From contig CANNAN010000007.1 of the NCBI GenBank assembly GCA_947502635.1, positions 186,001-250,000 on the forward strand: a stretch of DNA of 64,000 nucleotides, written 5' to 3'. A program made the translations under genes and the position numbers. Numbering within the stretch: the stretch's first letter is position 1; each line of letters starts with the position of its first letter. The DNA is from an uncultured Flavobacteriaceae bacterium (GTDB taxonomy: Bacteria; Bacteroidota; Bacteroidia; Flavobacteriales; Flavobacteriaceae). Positions 55,151 through 64,000 of this stretch are shown here, in pieces. The notes under the pieces are model-generated. The model was not told the origin of the DNA. It was given only the letters and a program-made list of their open reading frames with translations, and ran no database searches.

Positions 55151-55180
55151 AAGTTAATTTAAGTTGAATTAAGTTTTGAG
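55151..55180. repeat. Three 10-base phased repeats in the susC leader
   Basis: AAGTTAATTT, AAGTTGAATT and AAGTTTTGAG follow each other with a period of ten bases, starting 13 bases upstream of the susC ATG on the opposite strand. The 165-base gap between the GH92 gene and susC otherwise shows no gene. It could be an A/T-rich leader feature or a regulator or sRNA contact site; chance in A/T-rich DNA cannot be excluded. Confidence 0.3.
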
Positions 55181-55303
55181 TTAAAAACTTATAGTAAATG
55201 TTATAATAATGTTAAGTTTTTTGAAAGTTTTTCGACCAATGACAATGCTGAAAAGCTAAAAGACTCGATTATTAAAGTGTATTTCTATACTACTGAATAA
55301 TAC

Positions 55304-57541
55304 TTATTTAAGTATTATTGTTAATCTACTTGCTTTTGTTAGTTTGTCATGGCTTATAAAATAACCTGAAGTCTCTTTTTTTCCTATAATAATTGAATCA
55401 ATTATAGTATCCTCCTTATTTCCATATGAATGACATAAAATTTCCAATTTAGAATTAGAATAATAAGTTTCATTTAAATGAATGGTAACTTTATCAAACC
55501 TAGGTTTGGTAATAGTGTATATAGGTTCTGCTGGTGTTACTGGGTATATACCCATCATAGAAAAAACGGCCCATGCAGACATGGTGCCTGTATCATCATT
55601 CCCAGGTAAACCATCTGGTTTGTTTTTAAAGTAGGTATCTAGCAATTCATCAACCATTTTTTGAGTCCGCCATTCTTCACTCTTTACATAGTTAAACAAA
55701 TATGGATATGTTATATCTGGCTCGTTTGCCATATCAAACTGTTTATTATCAAAAACTTTTTGCAACTGATTTATAAATGTTTTATTTCCACCCATTAAAT
55801 CAATAAGCCCTTTTATATCATGACTAACCATAAAAGTATATTGCCATGCATTGCCTTCTATGAAACCCAGATTTTTTTGAAAGTTAGTCCCAAGCTCAGG
55901 GTTATAAGGTGTTAACCAGCTCCCATTATCATTTTTTGGTCGCAATAAATTGAATTTTTTATCAAATAAATTCCGATAAGAAATGGAACGCTTCAAGAAT
56001 GTTTTGTAATCTTCTTGCTTTCCTAATGTTTTAGCTAATTGCGCTATTGCAAAATCAGAGATATTATATTCTTGGGTGGTAGATACAGATCCGCTGTTAG
56101 TCGTTTTTGTGGTTAAATAGCCTTTACTTAAATAATCTTTAATGCCTGGCCTAAGTGGGTTATTTTCTAATTGATTGGCGCTTTTAAGCATGGCTTTATA
56201 TGCTTTTTCAATATCAAAATCTGTGATACCTTTTAAATACGTATCGGCAATGATAATTCCTGCTGGATCACCAACCATAGTTGTTGTCTCTGTGGCATTA
56301 AGTTCCCATTTGGGCAACCAACCAGATTCATCATAAATTTGCAGCATACTCTTTACCATGTCAGATTGCTGTTCAGGATATACTAAACTCATCAATTGAT
56401 GTAAGTTTCTATAGGTATCCCAAAGAGAAAATGTTGTGTATCGTGTTCCTGTTGTATGAAGTGTTTCTCTTGTTTTCATTTTAGGATACTCCCCATTAAA
56501 ATCATTTAAAGTATTTGGATGAATTAATGTATGATACAATGCTGTATAGAAAATCGTTTTATCTTCTTCTGTTCCTCCTTCAACTTCAATTCTAGATAAA
56601 TGGCTATTCCATTCTTTTTTCGAAGCTTCTAAAATTTGATTAAATGTTTTATCTGATGTTTCCTTTTCTAGATTGTCTCGCGCATTTTCAATACTCACAT
56701 AAGAAACACCAATCTTCATTTCTATTTCTGTTGGTTTTTCAAAATTATATTGCATAAAAGCACCTATACTATCACCTACAACTTCTTTTGTATACCCTTT
56801 TTTTATTCTCGTTTTTCCATTTTTTAAAAACCATTCGGCTTCTACACCTGTATATTTTCTAGGTTTTTTCCAAACGCCAAACTCATAAGCTGGTTTTGAA
56901 AAACGAGCTACAAAATATACGGGATATGCTTCTTCTGGCTTGTAATAACAAAAAGAACCTACCGAACGTACACCTTCAATTTCGGTAGGAGAGACCATTT
57001 TCACCATAGCCCCTTCTTCATTTGTAAGCCCTAATCCTAAATTTAAAAGAATGTTAGCTTTCCCTGCGGGGAAGTGGTATTTACTAATGCCAACTCTTGT
57101 TGTTGCAGTCGCTTCAACTTTTACATCATATTTATCAATTTTATTGGTATAATAGCCAACAGTTGCTTTCTCTTCTGAGTATGTTGAACCATATTTTAAA
57201 TGATTGGTTTCCAATTCCCCTGTGGTAGGCATAGCGAGAATAACACCGAGTTCAGGACAACCTACACCACTTAAGTTGACATGACTAAATCCTGTTAAAA
57301 ATGTATTCTCTTGAACATAGGGGGTTGATAACCAACGACTGTCTTTTTCTAAAGGACCGTTTTGAGATCCTGCCACATTAAAAGGCGATATACTTACCAT
57401 ACCCCGAACAGCAATAGGTCCTGGATTTGTTGTTCCAAAATTAGAGGTTCCTATAAATGGATTTACGTAATCTACGGGTTGGCTTTGAGATAAAACAACC
57501 GAGGTTGTCAAAAAAAATAATAGTGCTAGCTTATTTTGCAT
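55304..57541 (-). CDS. GH92 alpha-mannosidase, secreted (1)
   Basis: 745 residues from the ATG at 57541; a TTG 33 bases upstream is rejected because the signal peptide MQNKLALLFFLTTSVVLSQ starts at the ATG. The N-terminal beta-sandwich (VDYVNPFIGTSNFG) and the alpha6/alpha6 barrel with EGNAWQYTFMVSHD, MANEPDITYPYLFNY and PGNDDTGTMSAWAVFSMMGIYPV define GH92, calcium-dependent exo-alpha-mannosidases. It lacks a lipobox, so it is probably periplasmic. First GH92 after susC in the locus; the active-site neighbour motif NEPDIT differs from the other two paralogues, which suggests another linkage preference. Confidence 0.93.
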   Translation of the reverse strand: MQNKLALLFFLTTSVVLSQSQPVDYVNPFIGTSNFGTTNPGPIAVRGMVSISPFNVAGSQNGPLEKDSRWLSTPYVQENTFLTGFSHVNLSGVGCPELGVILAMPTTGELETNHLKYGSTYSEEKATVGYYTNKIDKYDVKVEATATTRVGISKYHFPAGKANILLNLGLGLTNEEGAMVKMVSPTEIEGVRSVGSFCYYKPEEAYPVYFVARFSKPAYEFGVWKKPRKYTGVEAEWFLKNGKTRIKKGYTKEVVGDSIGAFMQYNFEKPTEIEMKIGVSYVSIENARDNLEKETSDKTFNQILEASKKEWNSHLSRIEVEGGTEEDKTIFYTALYHTLIHPNTLNDFNGEYPKMKTRETLHTTGTRYTTFSLWDTYRNLHQLMSLVYPEQQSDMVKSMLQIYDESGWLPKWELNATETTTMVGDPAGIIIADTYLKGITDFDIEKAYKAMLKSANQLENNPLRPGIKDYLSKGYLTTKTTNSGSVSTTQEYNISDFAIAQLAKTLGKQEDYKTFLKRSISYRNLFDKKFNLLRPKNDNGSWLTPYNPELGTNFQKNLGFIEGNAWQYTFMVSHDIKGLIDLMGGNKTFINQLQKVFDNKQFDMANEPDITYPYLFNYVKSEEWRTQKMVDELLDTYFKNKPDGLPGNDDTGTMSAWAVFSMMGIYPVTPAEPIYTITKPRFDKVTIHLNETYYSNSKLEILCHSYGNKEDTIIDSIIIGKKETSGYFISHDKLTKASRLTIILK

Positions 57542-57598
57542 TTGATTATTTTTCAAGTATTTTTTTAGCTTCAAAGATACTTCAATTTACATATTTTA

Positions 57599-58810
57599 CT
57601 ATTCCTTATAAGTTATATATGCCGATACCAGCCAATGATTATACTGCTCTTTCTTATTTGCAGTTCCTGGAATTTCAACTTGGAGTTTATGATTTCCTTC
57701 TTTTATATCTCCTAAACCAACATGATACGGAGCAACTTTAGAACCAGGACACCAATTAGATCTCGACATATCGGATGAGGCCAAACGCTCTTCTATTTCT
57801 TTAAATTCTTTTTTAAAGTTTTCATTATACGCATAAGCCGAATCCTTTTTTGTCCATACACCAGAAGATGGGTTAAACCTTCTGAAGGAGGCACAATCAT
57901 CGCGCCAAGGAATTTCGTTAATAACTAATTTTGAATCAAAAAACACTTCATTTCTTAATTTAATAAATTCATCTCCGCCACTATGGCCTCCGTGACCTGT
58001 TGTTGTATAATATAATTGAACGTCTTTTAAATTTTTATCTACTGAAAAATCCAAACCTAAGGCTGTTTGTGAAAACAAATCTGGTATTTTCTGCCCCTCC
58101 ACATAATAAACCGTATTCATTAACGGCATAACTTTTAATTTGGGTCTTTGCCTTCCTGAATATTGCAAAGAAACATCTACAACATAACCTTCGGGTGTCC
58201 AGGTATCAATCCAAATACCAATATAAAATTCTCCAGTTACTAAAGATTCTAGTTCGGAAATATCGCTTTCCCATACCACTTCTTTTTCCCATTTAGGGAC
58301 ATAGACAGGTCTGTAATATTTCATTTTTGGATACTTTTCTTCATCACTATAATGCCCGACTCCAAAAGGAGACATAAATCGCATCAATTCTATTGCTGGG
58401 GTATAATTTTCAGTTTTCAAAATGCCTTGAAAATCACCAAGTACATTCGAGCTTTTTGGAAACTTTTCTTTTCCTAAAGCAACGTCGATAATATCTATTT
58501 GCTCCCTATTGGGAACTACAAAACACGATCCCGATTTGTCCCATTTATCTCCATTAGATCTTAGTGTGACTTTAATGGAGACATCTGTTCCTTTTTTATA
58601 AACAGGTGCCACTACTTTTTTAAATACGACCCGTCCGTTTTGAAGCCTCTTTACAGTTGTGGTATCTCCTGCTTCACCTCCAAAGTTTATAAGGCGATTT
58701 TTAAAAACCTCTATTTTTAAGGGTTCATTATTATTTTGGCTATTAATCTGAGACCAAAACATAGCAACAAAAAGGTAACTGGTATATTTTATATAAAAAG
58801 ATAGCTTCAT
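57599..58810 (-). CDS. PNGase F-like peptide-N-glycosidase
   Basis: Hydrolyses the amide link between GlcNAc and Asn, releasing whole N-glycans. 403 residues with a signal peptide (about 1-24, ending INSQ). The two-domain PNGase F pattern is visible: LRSNGDKWDKSGSC in the N-terminal half, the catalytic region TTTGHGGHSGGDEFIKLRNEVFFD, WRDDCASFRRFNPSSGVW, and the C-terminal SRSNWCPGSKVAPYHV with the conserved Trp-Cys pair. The family is known from Elizabethkingia PNGase F. Its place between two GH92 genes strongly supports an N-glycan role. I could not align the acidic catalytic residues with certainty. Confidence 0.85.
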   Translation of the reverse strand: MKLSFYIKYTSYLFVAMFWSQINSQNNNEPLKIEVFKNRLINFGGEAGDTTTVKRLQNGRVVFKKVVAPVYKKGTDVSIKVTLRSNGDKWDKSGSCFVVPNREQIDIIDVALGKEKFPKSSNVLGDFQGILKTENYTPAIELMRFMSPFGVGHYSDEEKYPKMKYYRPVYVPKWEKEVVWESDISELESLVTGEFYIGIWIDTWTPEGYVVDVSLQYSGRQRPKLKVMPLMNTVYYVEGQKIPDLFSQTALGLDFSVDKNLKDVQLYYTTTGHGGHSGGDEFIKLRNEVFFDSKLVINEIPWRDDCASFRRFNPSSGVWTKKDSAYAYNENFKKEFKEIEERLASSDMSRSNWCPGSKVAPYHVGLGDIKEGNHKLQVEIPGTANKKEQYNHWLVSAYITYKE

Positions 58811-58819
58811 AATCCTTCT

Positions 58820-61126
58820 TTATTTTTTATTACTCAATGAATAAGGCGCAGCTTCTTTTGAAATTCCCCAGTTCATATTTGGTTGCTCTCCCATATTTAA
58901 TTTTAAACGCCCTCCATTTTGAATGGTTTGTGCGGTAATCCAGGTTTGATTAAAGTCCTTACCATTCAAATTAGCACTTTGAACAAAATGGTGGTTCTTT
59001 TTATTGCCTTTGGCTGAAATTGTGAATGTATTTCCGTTTTGCAAATGCAATTTTACCTCATCAAAAAGAGGACTTCCCATAACATATTGATTGGTTGCTG
59101 GTGCAACAGGGTAAAACCCTAAAGCACTAAAAACATACCAGGCAGATGTTTGCCCGTTATCTTCATCACCACAATATCCATCTGGAGTGGGCAGATATAA
59201 TTTATTCATAATATCGCGAACCTTAGCTTGTGTTTTCCATGGTTGTTTAGCGTAATTATACAAATACACCATATGTTGTATGGGTTGGTTCCCATGTGCA
59301 TAGTTACCCATATTTACGATCTGCATTTCACGAATTTCATGAATTGTAAATCCATAATAAGACGCATCAAAATCTGGAGGCATGTTAAAAACATGATCTA
59401 AAGCATTTACAAACTTTTCGTCTCCTCCCATTAAGTTAATCAACCCCTGCACATCATGAAAAACACTCCACGTATAGTGCAAGCTATTGCCTTCTGTAAA
59501 TGCGTCTCCCCATTTTAGTGGGTTAAATGGTGATTGAAAACTCCCATCTTTATTTTTTCCACGCATTAAATTATTTGATGGATCAAAAAGATTTTTATAA
59601 TTCAATGATTTCGTATAATATTTTTCAGCTATACCGTTTTTACCAAGCGACTTTGCCATTTGGGCAATTGTAAAATCTGCATAAGCATATTCCAAAGTTC
59701 TAGCAGCATTCTCATTAATACCAACATCGTACGGCACATACCCTAGCTCATTATAATAATCAATCCCCACACGCCCCACACTGTTTACGGGACGACCATC
59801 GCCTACAGTTGCATTTTTTATGATGGCTTCCAATAATAATTCTTTATCAAAACCTTCAACACCTGTTAAATGAGCATCTGCAATGATTGGTGCCGAATTT
59901 GAACCAATCATACAATCTCTATGGCCAGGACTCGCCCATTCGGGGAGCCAACCCGATTCCTTATAAGTGTTTGCTAAACCTTCCATGATTTGACCATTAA
60001 GTTCTGGGTACATCATATTAAAAAATGGAAATACGGCTCTAAACGTATCCCAAAATCCATTATCTGTAAACATATAACCTGATAATGTCTTTCCGTTATA
60101 AGGGCTATAATGTACAACTTCATTATTCGCATTAAATTCATAGAATTTTCTGGGAAATAGAAGCACTCTATACAGGCAGGAATAGAATGTTTTTAACTGT
60201 TCTTTATTTGAAGAGAGCACTTCAATTCTTCCTAGTTCTTTTTCCCAAACCTTCGTGGCTTCTGCTTTTACTTGATTAAACGTTTTATCGCCTATTTCTC
60301 TGTCCAGATTCAGTTGCGCTTGCTCTGGACTAATAAAAGAAGATGCTACTTTTACATGAACTTGTTCACCTCGTTTGGTTTTAAAACCAATGATTGCGCC
60401 AACATGCTCGCCTTCACTACTTGTACTGTTTTCTATTAATTTCCAATCATCACCCCAGGTATGATTTAACTCAAAGTCCTTATCAAATTCTGCTACAAAA
60501 TAATTATGAAAATTATCGGGAACACCACCAGTGTTATTTCTACAATACCCAATAATTTTTCGTTCTTCAGGGATAATTTTCACCATGGAACCCTTAAAAA
60601 AGGCATCCAGTATAATATAGGCGTTATCGGTCTCAGGAAATGTAAATTGGAATTGAGCAGCACGTTCTGTTGGAGTGACCTCAGCAACCACATCATAATC
60701 TGCTAAATACACACTATAATAATCTGGGCGAACAGTTTCTGCTTTATGAGAAAAATAGGATGCTCGCTCATCTTCTTGAAACTTTAAATCGCCTGTAATA
60801 GCCATAAGAGAAAAGGCCGCATAATCATTTATCCATGGACTGGGCTGATGTGTTTGCTTGATCCCTCTTATTTTTTTATCTCGGTATTTATAGGTCCATC
60901 CATCACCCATTTTAGATGTCATGGGGGTCCAAAAATTCATTCCCCAAGGTGTCGCTATTGCAGGATATGTATTTCCGTTAGAAAGACTAAAATCAGAATC
61001 GGTTCCCATAAGCGGATTCACATAATCTATTACATCGACCTGAGTTAACGCTTCATTTGGTTTTTTAATGTCATTACATGAAAGCATAAAAAAACAAGTT
61101 ATTATAACCCCTATATATATTTTCAT
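58820..61126 (-). CDS. GH92 alpha-mannosidase lipoprotein (2)
   Basis: 768 residues from the ATG at 61126, chosen because the lipoprotein signal MKIYIGVIITCFFMLSC begins there; a longer start would overlap the previous gene. The GH92 pattern is complete: VIDYVNPLMGTDSDF, EGNSLHYTWSVFHD, YAHGNQPIQHMVYLYNY and GDEDNGQTSAWYVFSALGFYPV. It has NQP in place of the NEP of its sister enzymes, hinting at a distinct specificity. Lipid anchoring suggests the outer membrane surface or the periplasmic leaflet. Confidence 0.92.
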   Translation of the reverse strand: MKIYIGVIITCFFMLSCNDIKKPNEALTQVDVIDYVNPLMGTDSDFSLSNGNTYPAIATPWGMNFWTPMTSKMGDGWTYKYRDKKIRGIKQTHQPSPWINDYAAFSLMAITGDLKFQEDERASYFSHKAETVRPDYYSVYLADYDVVAEVTPTERAAQFQFTFPETDNAYIILDAFFKGSMVKIIPEERKIIGYCRNNTGGVPDNFHNYFVAEFDKDFELNHTWGDDWKLIENSTSSEGEHVGAIIGFKTKRGEQVHVKVASSFISPEQAQLNLDREIGDKTFNQVKAEATKVWEKELGRIEVLSSNKEQLKTFYSCLYRVLLFPRKFYEFNANNEVVHYSPYNGKTLSGYMFTDNGFWDTFRAVFPFFNMMYPELNGQIMEGLANTYKESGWLPEWASPGHRDCMIGSNSAPIIADAHLTGVEGFDKELLLEAIIKNATVGDGRPVNSVGRVGIDYYNELGYVPYDVGINENAARTLEYAYADFTIAQMAKSLGKNGIAEKYYTKSLNYKNLFDPSNNLMRGKNKDGSFQSPFNPLKWGDAFTEGNSLHYTWSVFHDVQGLINLMGGDEKFVNALDHVFNMPPDFDASYYGFTIHEIREMQIVNMGNYAHGNQPIQHMVYLYNYAKQPWKTQAKVRDIMNKLYLPTPDGYCGDEDNGQTSAWYVFSALGFYPVAPATNQYVMGSPLFDEVKLHLQNGNTFTISAKGNKKNHHFVQSANLNGKDFNQTWITAQTIQNGGRLKLNMGEQPNMNWGISKEAAPYSLSNKK

Positions 61127-61136
61127 TCGTTTGTTC

Positions 61137-62117
61137 TTATTGTATTTTAAAATCAGCATTGATCAATTTATTTTTAACTGTATTGGTTTGAACGGCATAG
61201 TTAAAACCAGGACGTAAACAATAAGATCCGTATTCTCCTTGTTTATTTAATGCTATAAAACCCACTTGTAACCATTCTAAATCTGGATCACCTTTATAAA
61301 TCTTATAAATACGTTCTACAACTTCTTTACATGCTTCGTAAGGTGATTTTCCATGACGCATTAATTCAACCACCATAGCACTACCAGCTGTTTTCATCAT
61401 GGCTTCTCCCATTCCTGTAGCAGCAGCGGCTCCAACTTCATTATCCAAAAATAATCCTGCCCCGATAATAGGTGAATCTCCAACACGTCCATGCATTTTC
61501 CATGAAGCACCACTTGTTGTACAGGCGCCAGAAAGATTACCTTCTTCATCTAAAGCCAGCATGCTTATAGTATCATGGTTTTCTATATTTATTACAGGTT
61601 TGTAGTCTGATTTCTCCAACCACGATTCGTAAGCTTGCTTTGATTTTTCAGTTAGTAAATTTTCCTTCTGAAATCCTTGTGTTAATGCAAATTTCAAAGC
61701 GCCTTCTCCTACTAGCATCACATGTGGCGTTTCTTCCATCACTTTTCTTGCTACAGAGATAGGGTGTTTTATATGTTGTAAAAATGCTACCGAACCACAA
61801 TTGTTATAGTGATCCATAATACAGGCATCTAATGTGACATGACCTTCTCTATCAGGAAAACCGCCTAATCCAACAGTTTGAACATCTGGATTTGCTTCGG
61901 CTGTTCTTACGCCTTGCTCAACAGCATCCAACGCATCTCCTCCTTTCACTAAGATTTTCCAAGCTTCATCATTAGCTGCTAGCCCATGATTCCAGGTAGA
62001 AATCACAATAGGTTTAATAATTTGCTTTTTAGTTAAATCAGCAGATTTCTTTTGGTCATTGCAACCAATTAAAAGCATCGCTATCAATGTTATTAGGCTT
62101 GCTAGTATTTTTTTCAT
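61137..62117 (-). CDS. Glycosylasparaginase (N4-(beta-N-acetylglucosaminyl)-L-asparaginase)
   Basis: Ntn-hydrolase that cleaves the GlcNAc-Asn bond of glycoasparagines. The precursor should cut itself before T183 in NHDTISMLALDEEGNLSGACTTSGASWKMHGRVGDS, the typical autocleavage block and substrate loop. 326 residues. The lipoprotein signal ends in LLIGC (Cys about 19), so it works outside the cytoplasm. It overlaps the downstream end of the third GH92 gene by one base (TAATG). With PNGase F and GH92 it forms a coherent N-glycan set; it would act on Asn-GlcNAc stubs left on digested peptides. Confidence 0.92.
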   Translation of the reverse strand: MKKILASLITLIAMLLIGCNDQKKSADLTKKQIIKPIVISTWNHGLAANDEAWKILVKGGDALDAVEQGVRTAEANPDVQTVGLGGFPDREGHVTLDACIMDHYNNCGSVAFLQHIKHPISVARKVMEETPHVMLVGEGALKFALTQGFQKENLLTEKSKQAYESWLEKSDYKPVINIENHDTISMLALDEEGNLSGACTTSGASWKMHGRVGDSPIIGAGLFLDNEVGAAAATGMGEAMMKTAGSAMVVELMRHGKSPYEACKEVVERIYKIYKGDPDLEWLQVGFIALNKQGEYGSYCLRPGFNYAVQTNTVKNKLINADFKIQ

Positions 62118-64000
62118 TAATGATATACTTTATTGGGTTTAGGCATTTCTACTTCCTTCAAATAGTTTTCATTGGCAGTGTTTGTCATAACAAATTCTAA
62201 AACGCCTCCGTTAACAATTTCTTTATGGGTAATATAAATTCTTTGAAGCGGTTTACCGTTTAATAAAACCTGCTTAACATGGTTGTTTTCTTTAGAGAAA
62301 TTTGAAGCGTTTATCTTAAAAATATTTCCATTTAATACTTGAATTGTAGCTTCTTCAAACAAAGGTATTCCAATATGATAAATACCTTGAGCAGGGTTTA
62401 CTGGATAAAATCCTAATGAACTGAATATATACCAAGAAGACATTTGCCCACAATCTTCATTACCACAATGTCCGTTAGGTTCATTTTTATATTGGTTTTC
62501 TAAGATTTGACGTATCATTTTTTGTGCTTTTGAAGGACGATTTAAATAATTATATAGGTATGCTACATGATGACTTGGTTCATTTCCATGTGCATATTGT
62601 CCTATCATACCTGTACTAAAAAGAGGGAGTTTATCTTCTGGCTTGGGGAAATAACTGAACATAGAATCCAGTTTTTGCTCAAAACGTTCTTTACCTCCTG
62701 TTTTGCTAATCAACGCATCAATATTATGAGGAACAAACCAATAATATTGCCAGGCATTACTTTCACAGAAATAGGACGTATATTCTTTAGGAATAAAAGG
62801 TTTTATAAATGCGCCTTTAGCGTCTTTGGGTTGAATCCATGATGTTTTTTCGTTGTATAGATTCGTCCAATTTTCAGACCGTTTTAAAAAATAGTCGTAG
62901 TCATCAAGTTTACCTAAATCTTTAGCAAAGACAGCAATACACCAATCATCGAAAGCATATTCCATCGTTTTAGAAACAGACCAATTTTCATGTTGATCAT
63001 CTACTGGAATGTAACCTTTCTCCATGTAGACATTAATTTGCCTGTCTTGAACCATGGCACTCTCTTTACAGGCCTTGTACGCTAGTTCTGAATCGAAATC
63101 GAATCCCTTAAAATAAGCATCTACAATAACAGGAACTGCATGGTACCCAATCATCATATTGGTTTCACTTGCATGTAAAGACCAAACTGGAAGCTCGTCG
63201 GTTTCCTTATAATGAGCTAAAAGCGATTTTATCATATCTGGTACCCGCTCTGGTTGTGTAATGGTGTACAGAGGATGTGCTGCTCTAAAGGTATCCCATA
63301 ACGAAAAAGTGTCATATCTATTAAATCCACTGGCAATAGCCAGCGTGTCTTTGCCTGTTTTATATAAACCATGCTCATCATTAGCCGCTTTATAACGACC
63401 ATCTGTATCACTCAATAATGTTGGTGCTAACATAGATTGATATAACATGGTATAAAAGACACTTTTCTTGTCTTTATTTGTAGACGTAATTTTAATTTTT
63501 TGAAGTTCTTTTTCCCAAACTAACATGGCTTTTTCTCGATAAAAATCAAAATCAAATCCTGAAGTTTCTATTTTTATAGCTTGCGCTGCAGCTTGACAAC
63601 TTGTGCTGGACAAACCTGTTTTCAATACTATTTGTTCATCACCTTCGGTACTATAATTTAATATAATTTTAGAGTTAATGCCGTTAAATGGTAAACCATC
63701 TCTTTTTTTATCATCAATAATCTTATAAGACTTAAATGGCTTCGAAAACTGCATCTGAAAATACACTTTTTGGTTCCTAGCCCAACCTGTTGACATACGA
63801 TACCCTTGAATGATGGAATCATTCACCTTCTCGATATAGGTACTGGTTGGTTTATCCCAATTTAGTGAGTACCCTAAATCGACATGTATTTCGGTATTTT
63901 CATCTTTTGGAAATGTATAGCGATGTATCCCCACTCTTTCTGTTGCGGTTAATTCGGCTTTTATTCCATAATCTAATAAATCGACTGTGTAATAACCTGG
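62117..64000 (-). CDS. GH92 alpha-mannosidase (3), 5' end cut by window
   Basis: Open frame from the window edge to TAA at 62117 (628 codons). The translation continues upstream without a start (PGYYTVDLLDYGIKAELTAT), so the ATG lies beyond 64000; the internal Met at 63934 is not the start. GH92 motifs are ESNAWQYYWFVPHN, YAHGNEPSHHVAYLYNY and GNEDCGQMSSWYIFSSLGFYPV. The GNEPSHH sequence is unlike the other two GH92 enzymes of the locus. First visible gene of the minus-strand PUL segment; more PUL genes may lie to the right. Confidence 0.92.
   Translation of the reverse strand, partial: PGYYTVDLLDYGIKAELTATERVGIHRYTFPKDENTEIHVDLGYSLNWDKPTSTYIEKVNDSIIQGYRMSTGWARNQKVYFQMQFSKPFKSYKIIDDKKRDGLPFNGINSKIILNYSTEGDEQIVLKTGLSSTSCQAAAQAIKIETSGFDFDFYREKAMLVWEKELQKIKITSTNKDKKSVFYTMLYQSMLAPTLLSDTDGRYKAANDEHGLYKTGKDTLAIASGFNRYDTFSLWDTFRAAHPLYTITQPERVPDMIKSLLAHYKETDELPVWSLHASETNMMIGYHAVPVIVDAYFKGFDFDSELAYKACKESAMVQDRQINVYMEKGYIPVDDQHENWSVSKTMEYAFDDWCIAVFAKDLGKLDDYDYFLKRSENWTNLYNEKTSWIQPKDAKGAFIKPFIPKEYTSYFCESNAWQYYWFVPHNIDALISKTGGKERFEQKLDSMFSYFPKPEDKLPLFSTGMIGQYAHGNEPSHHVAYLYNYLNRPSKAQKMIRQILENQYKNEPNGHCGNEDCGQMSSWYIFSSLGFYPVNPAQGIYHIGIPLFEEATIQVLNGNIFKINASNFSKENNHVKQVLLNGKPLQRIYITHKEIVNGGVLEFVMTNTANENYLKEVEMPKPNKVYH

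Noticed and set aside
63934-64000. Start of the third GH92 gene at the Met encoded at 63934
   Set aside because: The frame stays open and GH92-like up to the window edge, so the gene is truncated rather than starting there.
1-64000. tRNA or rRNA genes, CRISPR arrays, insertion sequences or prophage
   Set aside because: No cloverleaf-like stretch, spaced direct repeat array, transposase or phage structural gene was seen on reading both strands; a tRNAscan, CRISPR and IS search would be decisive.

Overview
The window is a low-GC chromosomal segment that looks like a member of the Flavobacteriaceae (phylum Bacteroidota). The grounds are a GldA gliding-motility ATPase, SusC/SusD pairs, type IX secretion sorting domains, the Bacteroidota promoter box TANNTTTG upstream of several operons, a separate DAHP-synthase/PheA/aminotransferase/TyrA aromatic operon, and a methionine synthase split into two genes. 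No rRNA, tRNA, CRISPR array, phage or insertion sequence was seen. Species cannot be named from the sequence alone.

Layout. 1-3.9 kb (minus strand): the phenylalanine/tyrosine operon pheA - aminotransferase - tyrA - DAHP synthase (cut by the window edge). It is preceded by a 27-codon leader ORF in which 11 residues are Phe, Tyr or Trp, then by a terminator hairpin with a T-run and a competing antiterminator segment: a textbook-shaped attenuator. 4.0-8.4 kb (plus): gldA, then pta-ackA. 8.3-10.3 kb: two envelope proteins. 10.3-27.3 kb (minus): an almost continuous sulfur-assimilation block. Read in transcription order it is an Rrf2 regulator; DUF2061 - cysH - cysD - cysN - sulfite reductase (HEPN fusion) - cobA - siroheme synthase - ferredoxin-NADP reductase; a dead DUF1330 gene; serine acetyltransferase - cysM; then, behind a SAM-I riboswitch, split metH, a MetF-like paralogue and metF. 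27.4-29.8 kb (minus): leuA-leuB with a possible Leu-rich leader. 29.9-37.8 kb (plus): an unrecognised helical-repeat gene, then a second SAM-I riboswitch driving metY, a MetX-aspartate kinase-homoserine dehydrogenase fusion, and metZ. 37.9-48.3 kb (minus): two large T9SS cargo proteins (one combines FG-GAP repeats, an UnbV domain and a complete vanadium-haloperoxidase site), a small lipoprotein and a NagB/PIG-L fusion. 48.6-64 kb (minus): a polysaccharide utilisation locus with SusC, SusD, a LamG lipoprotein, three GH92 alpha-mannosidases, a PNGase F homologue and a glycosylasparaginase.

How it fits together. The sulfur block would carry sulfate through APS, sulfite and sulfide to cysteine and, with the trifunctional fusion plus metY/metZ, to homocysteine and methionine; the two methionine transcription units share SAM sensing. 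The 48-64 kb locus has the enzymes expected for breaking down high-mannose N-glycans of glycoproteins: mannose trimming (GH92), release of the glycan from Asn (PNGase F) and hydrolysis of the GlcNAc-Asn stub. The nearby NagB fusion could feed GlcNAc into central metabolism. The most notable regulatory signals are the aromatic attenuator and the two S-boxes; the most notable proteins are the MetX-AK-HSD fusion, the FG-GAP/haloperoxidase fusion and the HEPN-tailed sulfite reductase.
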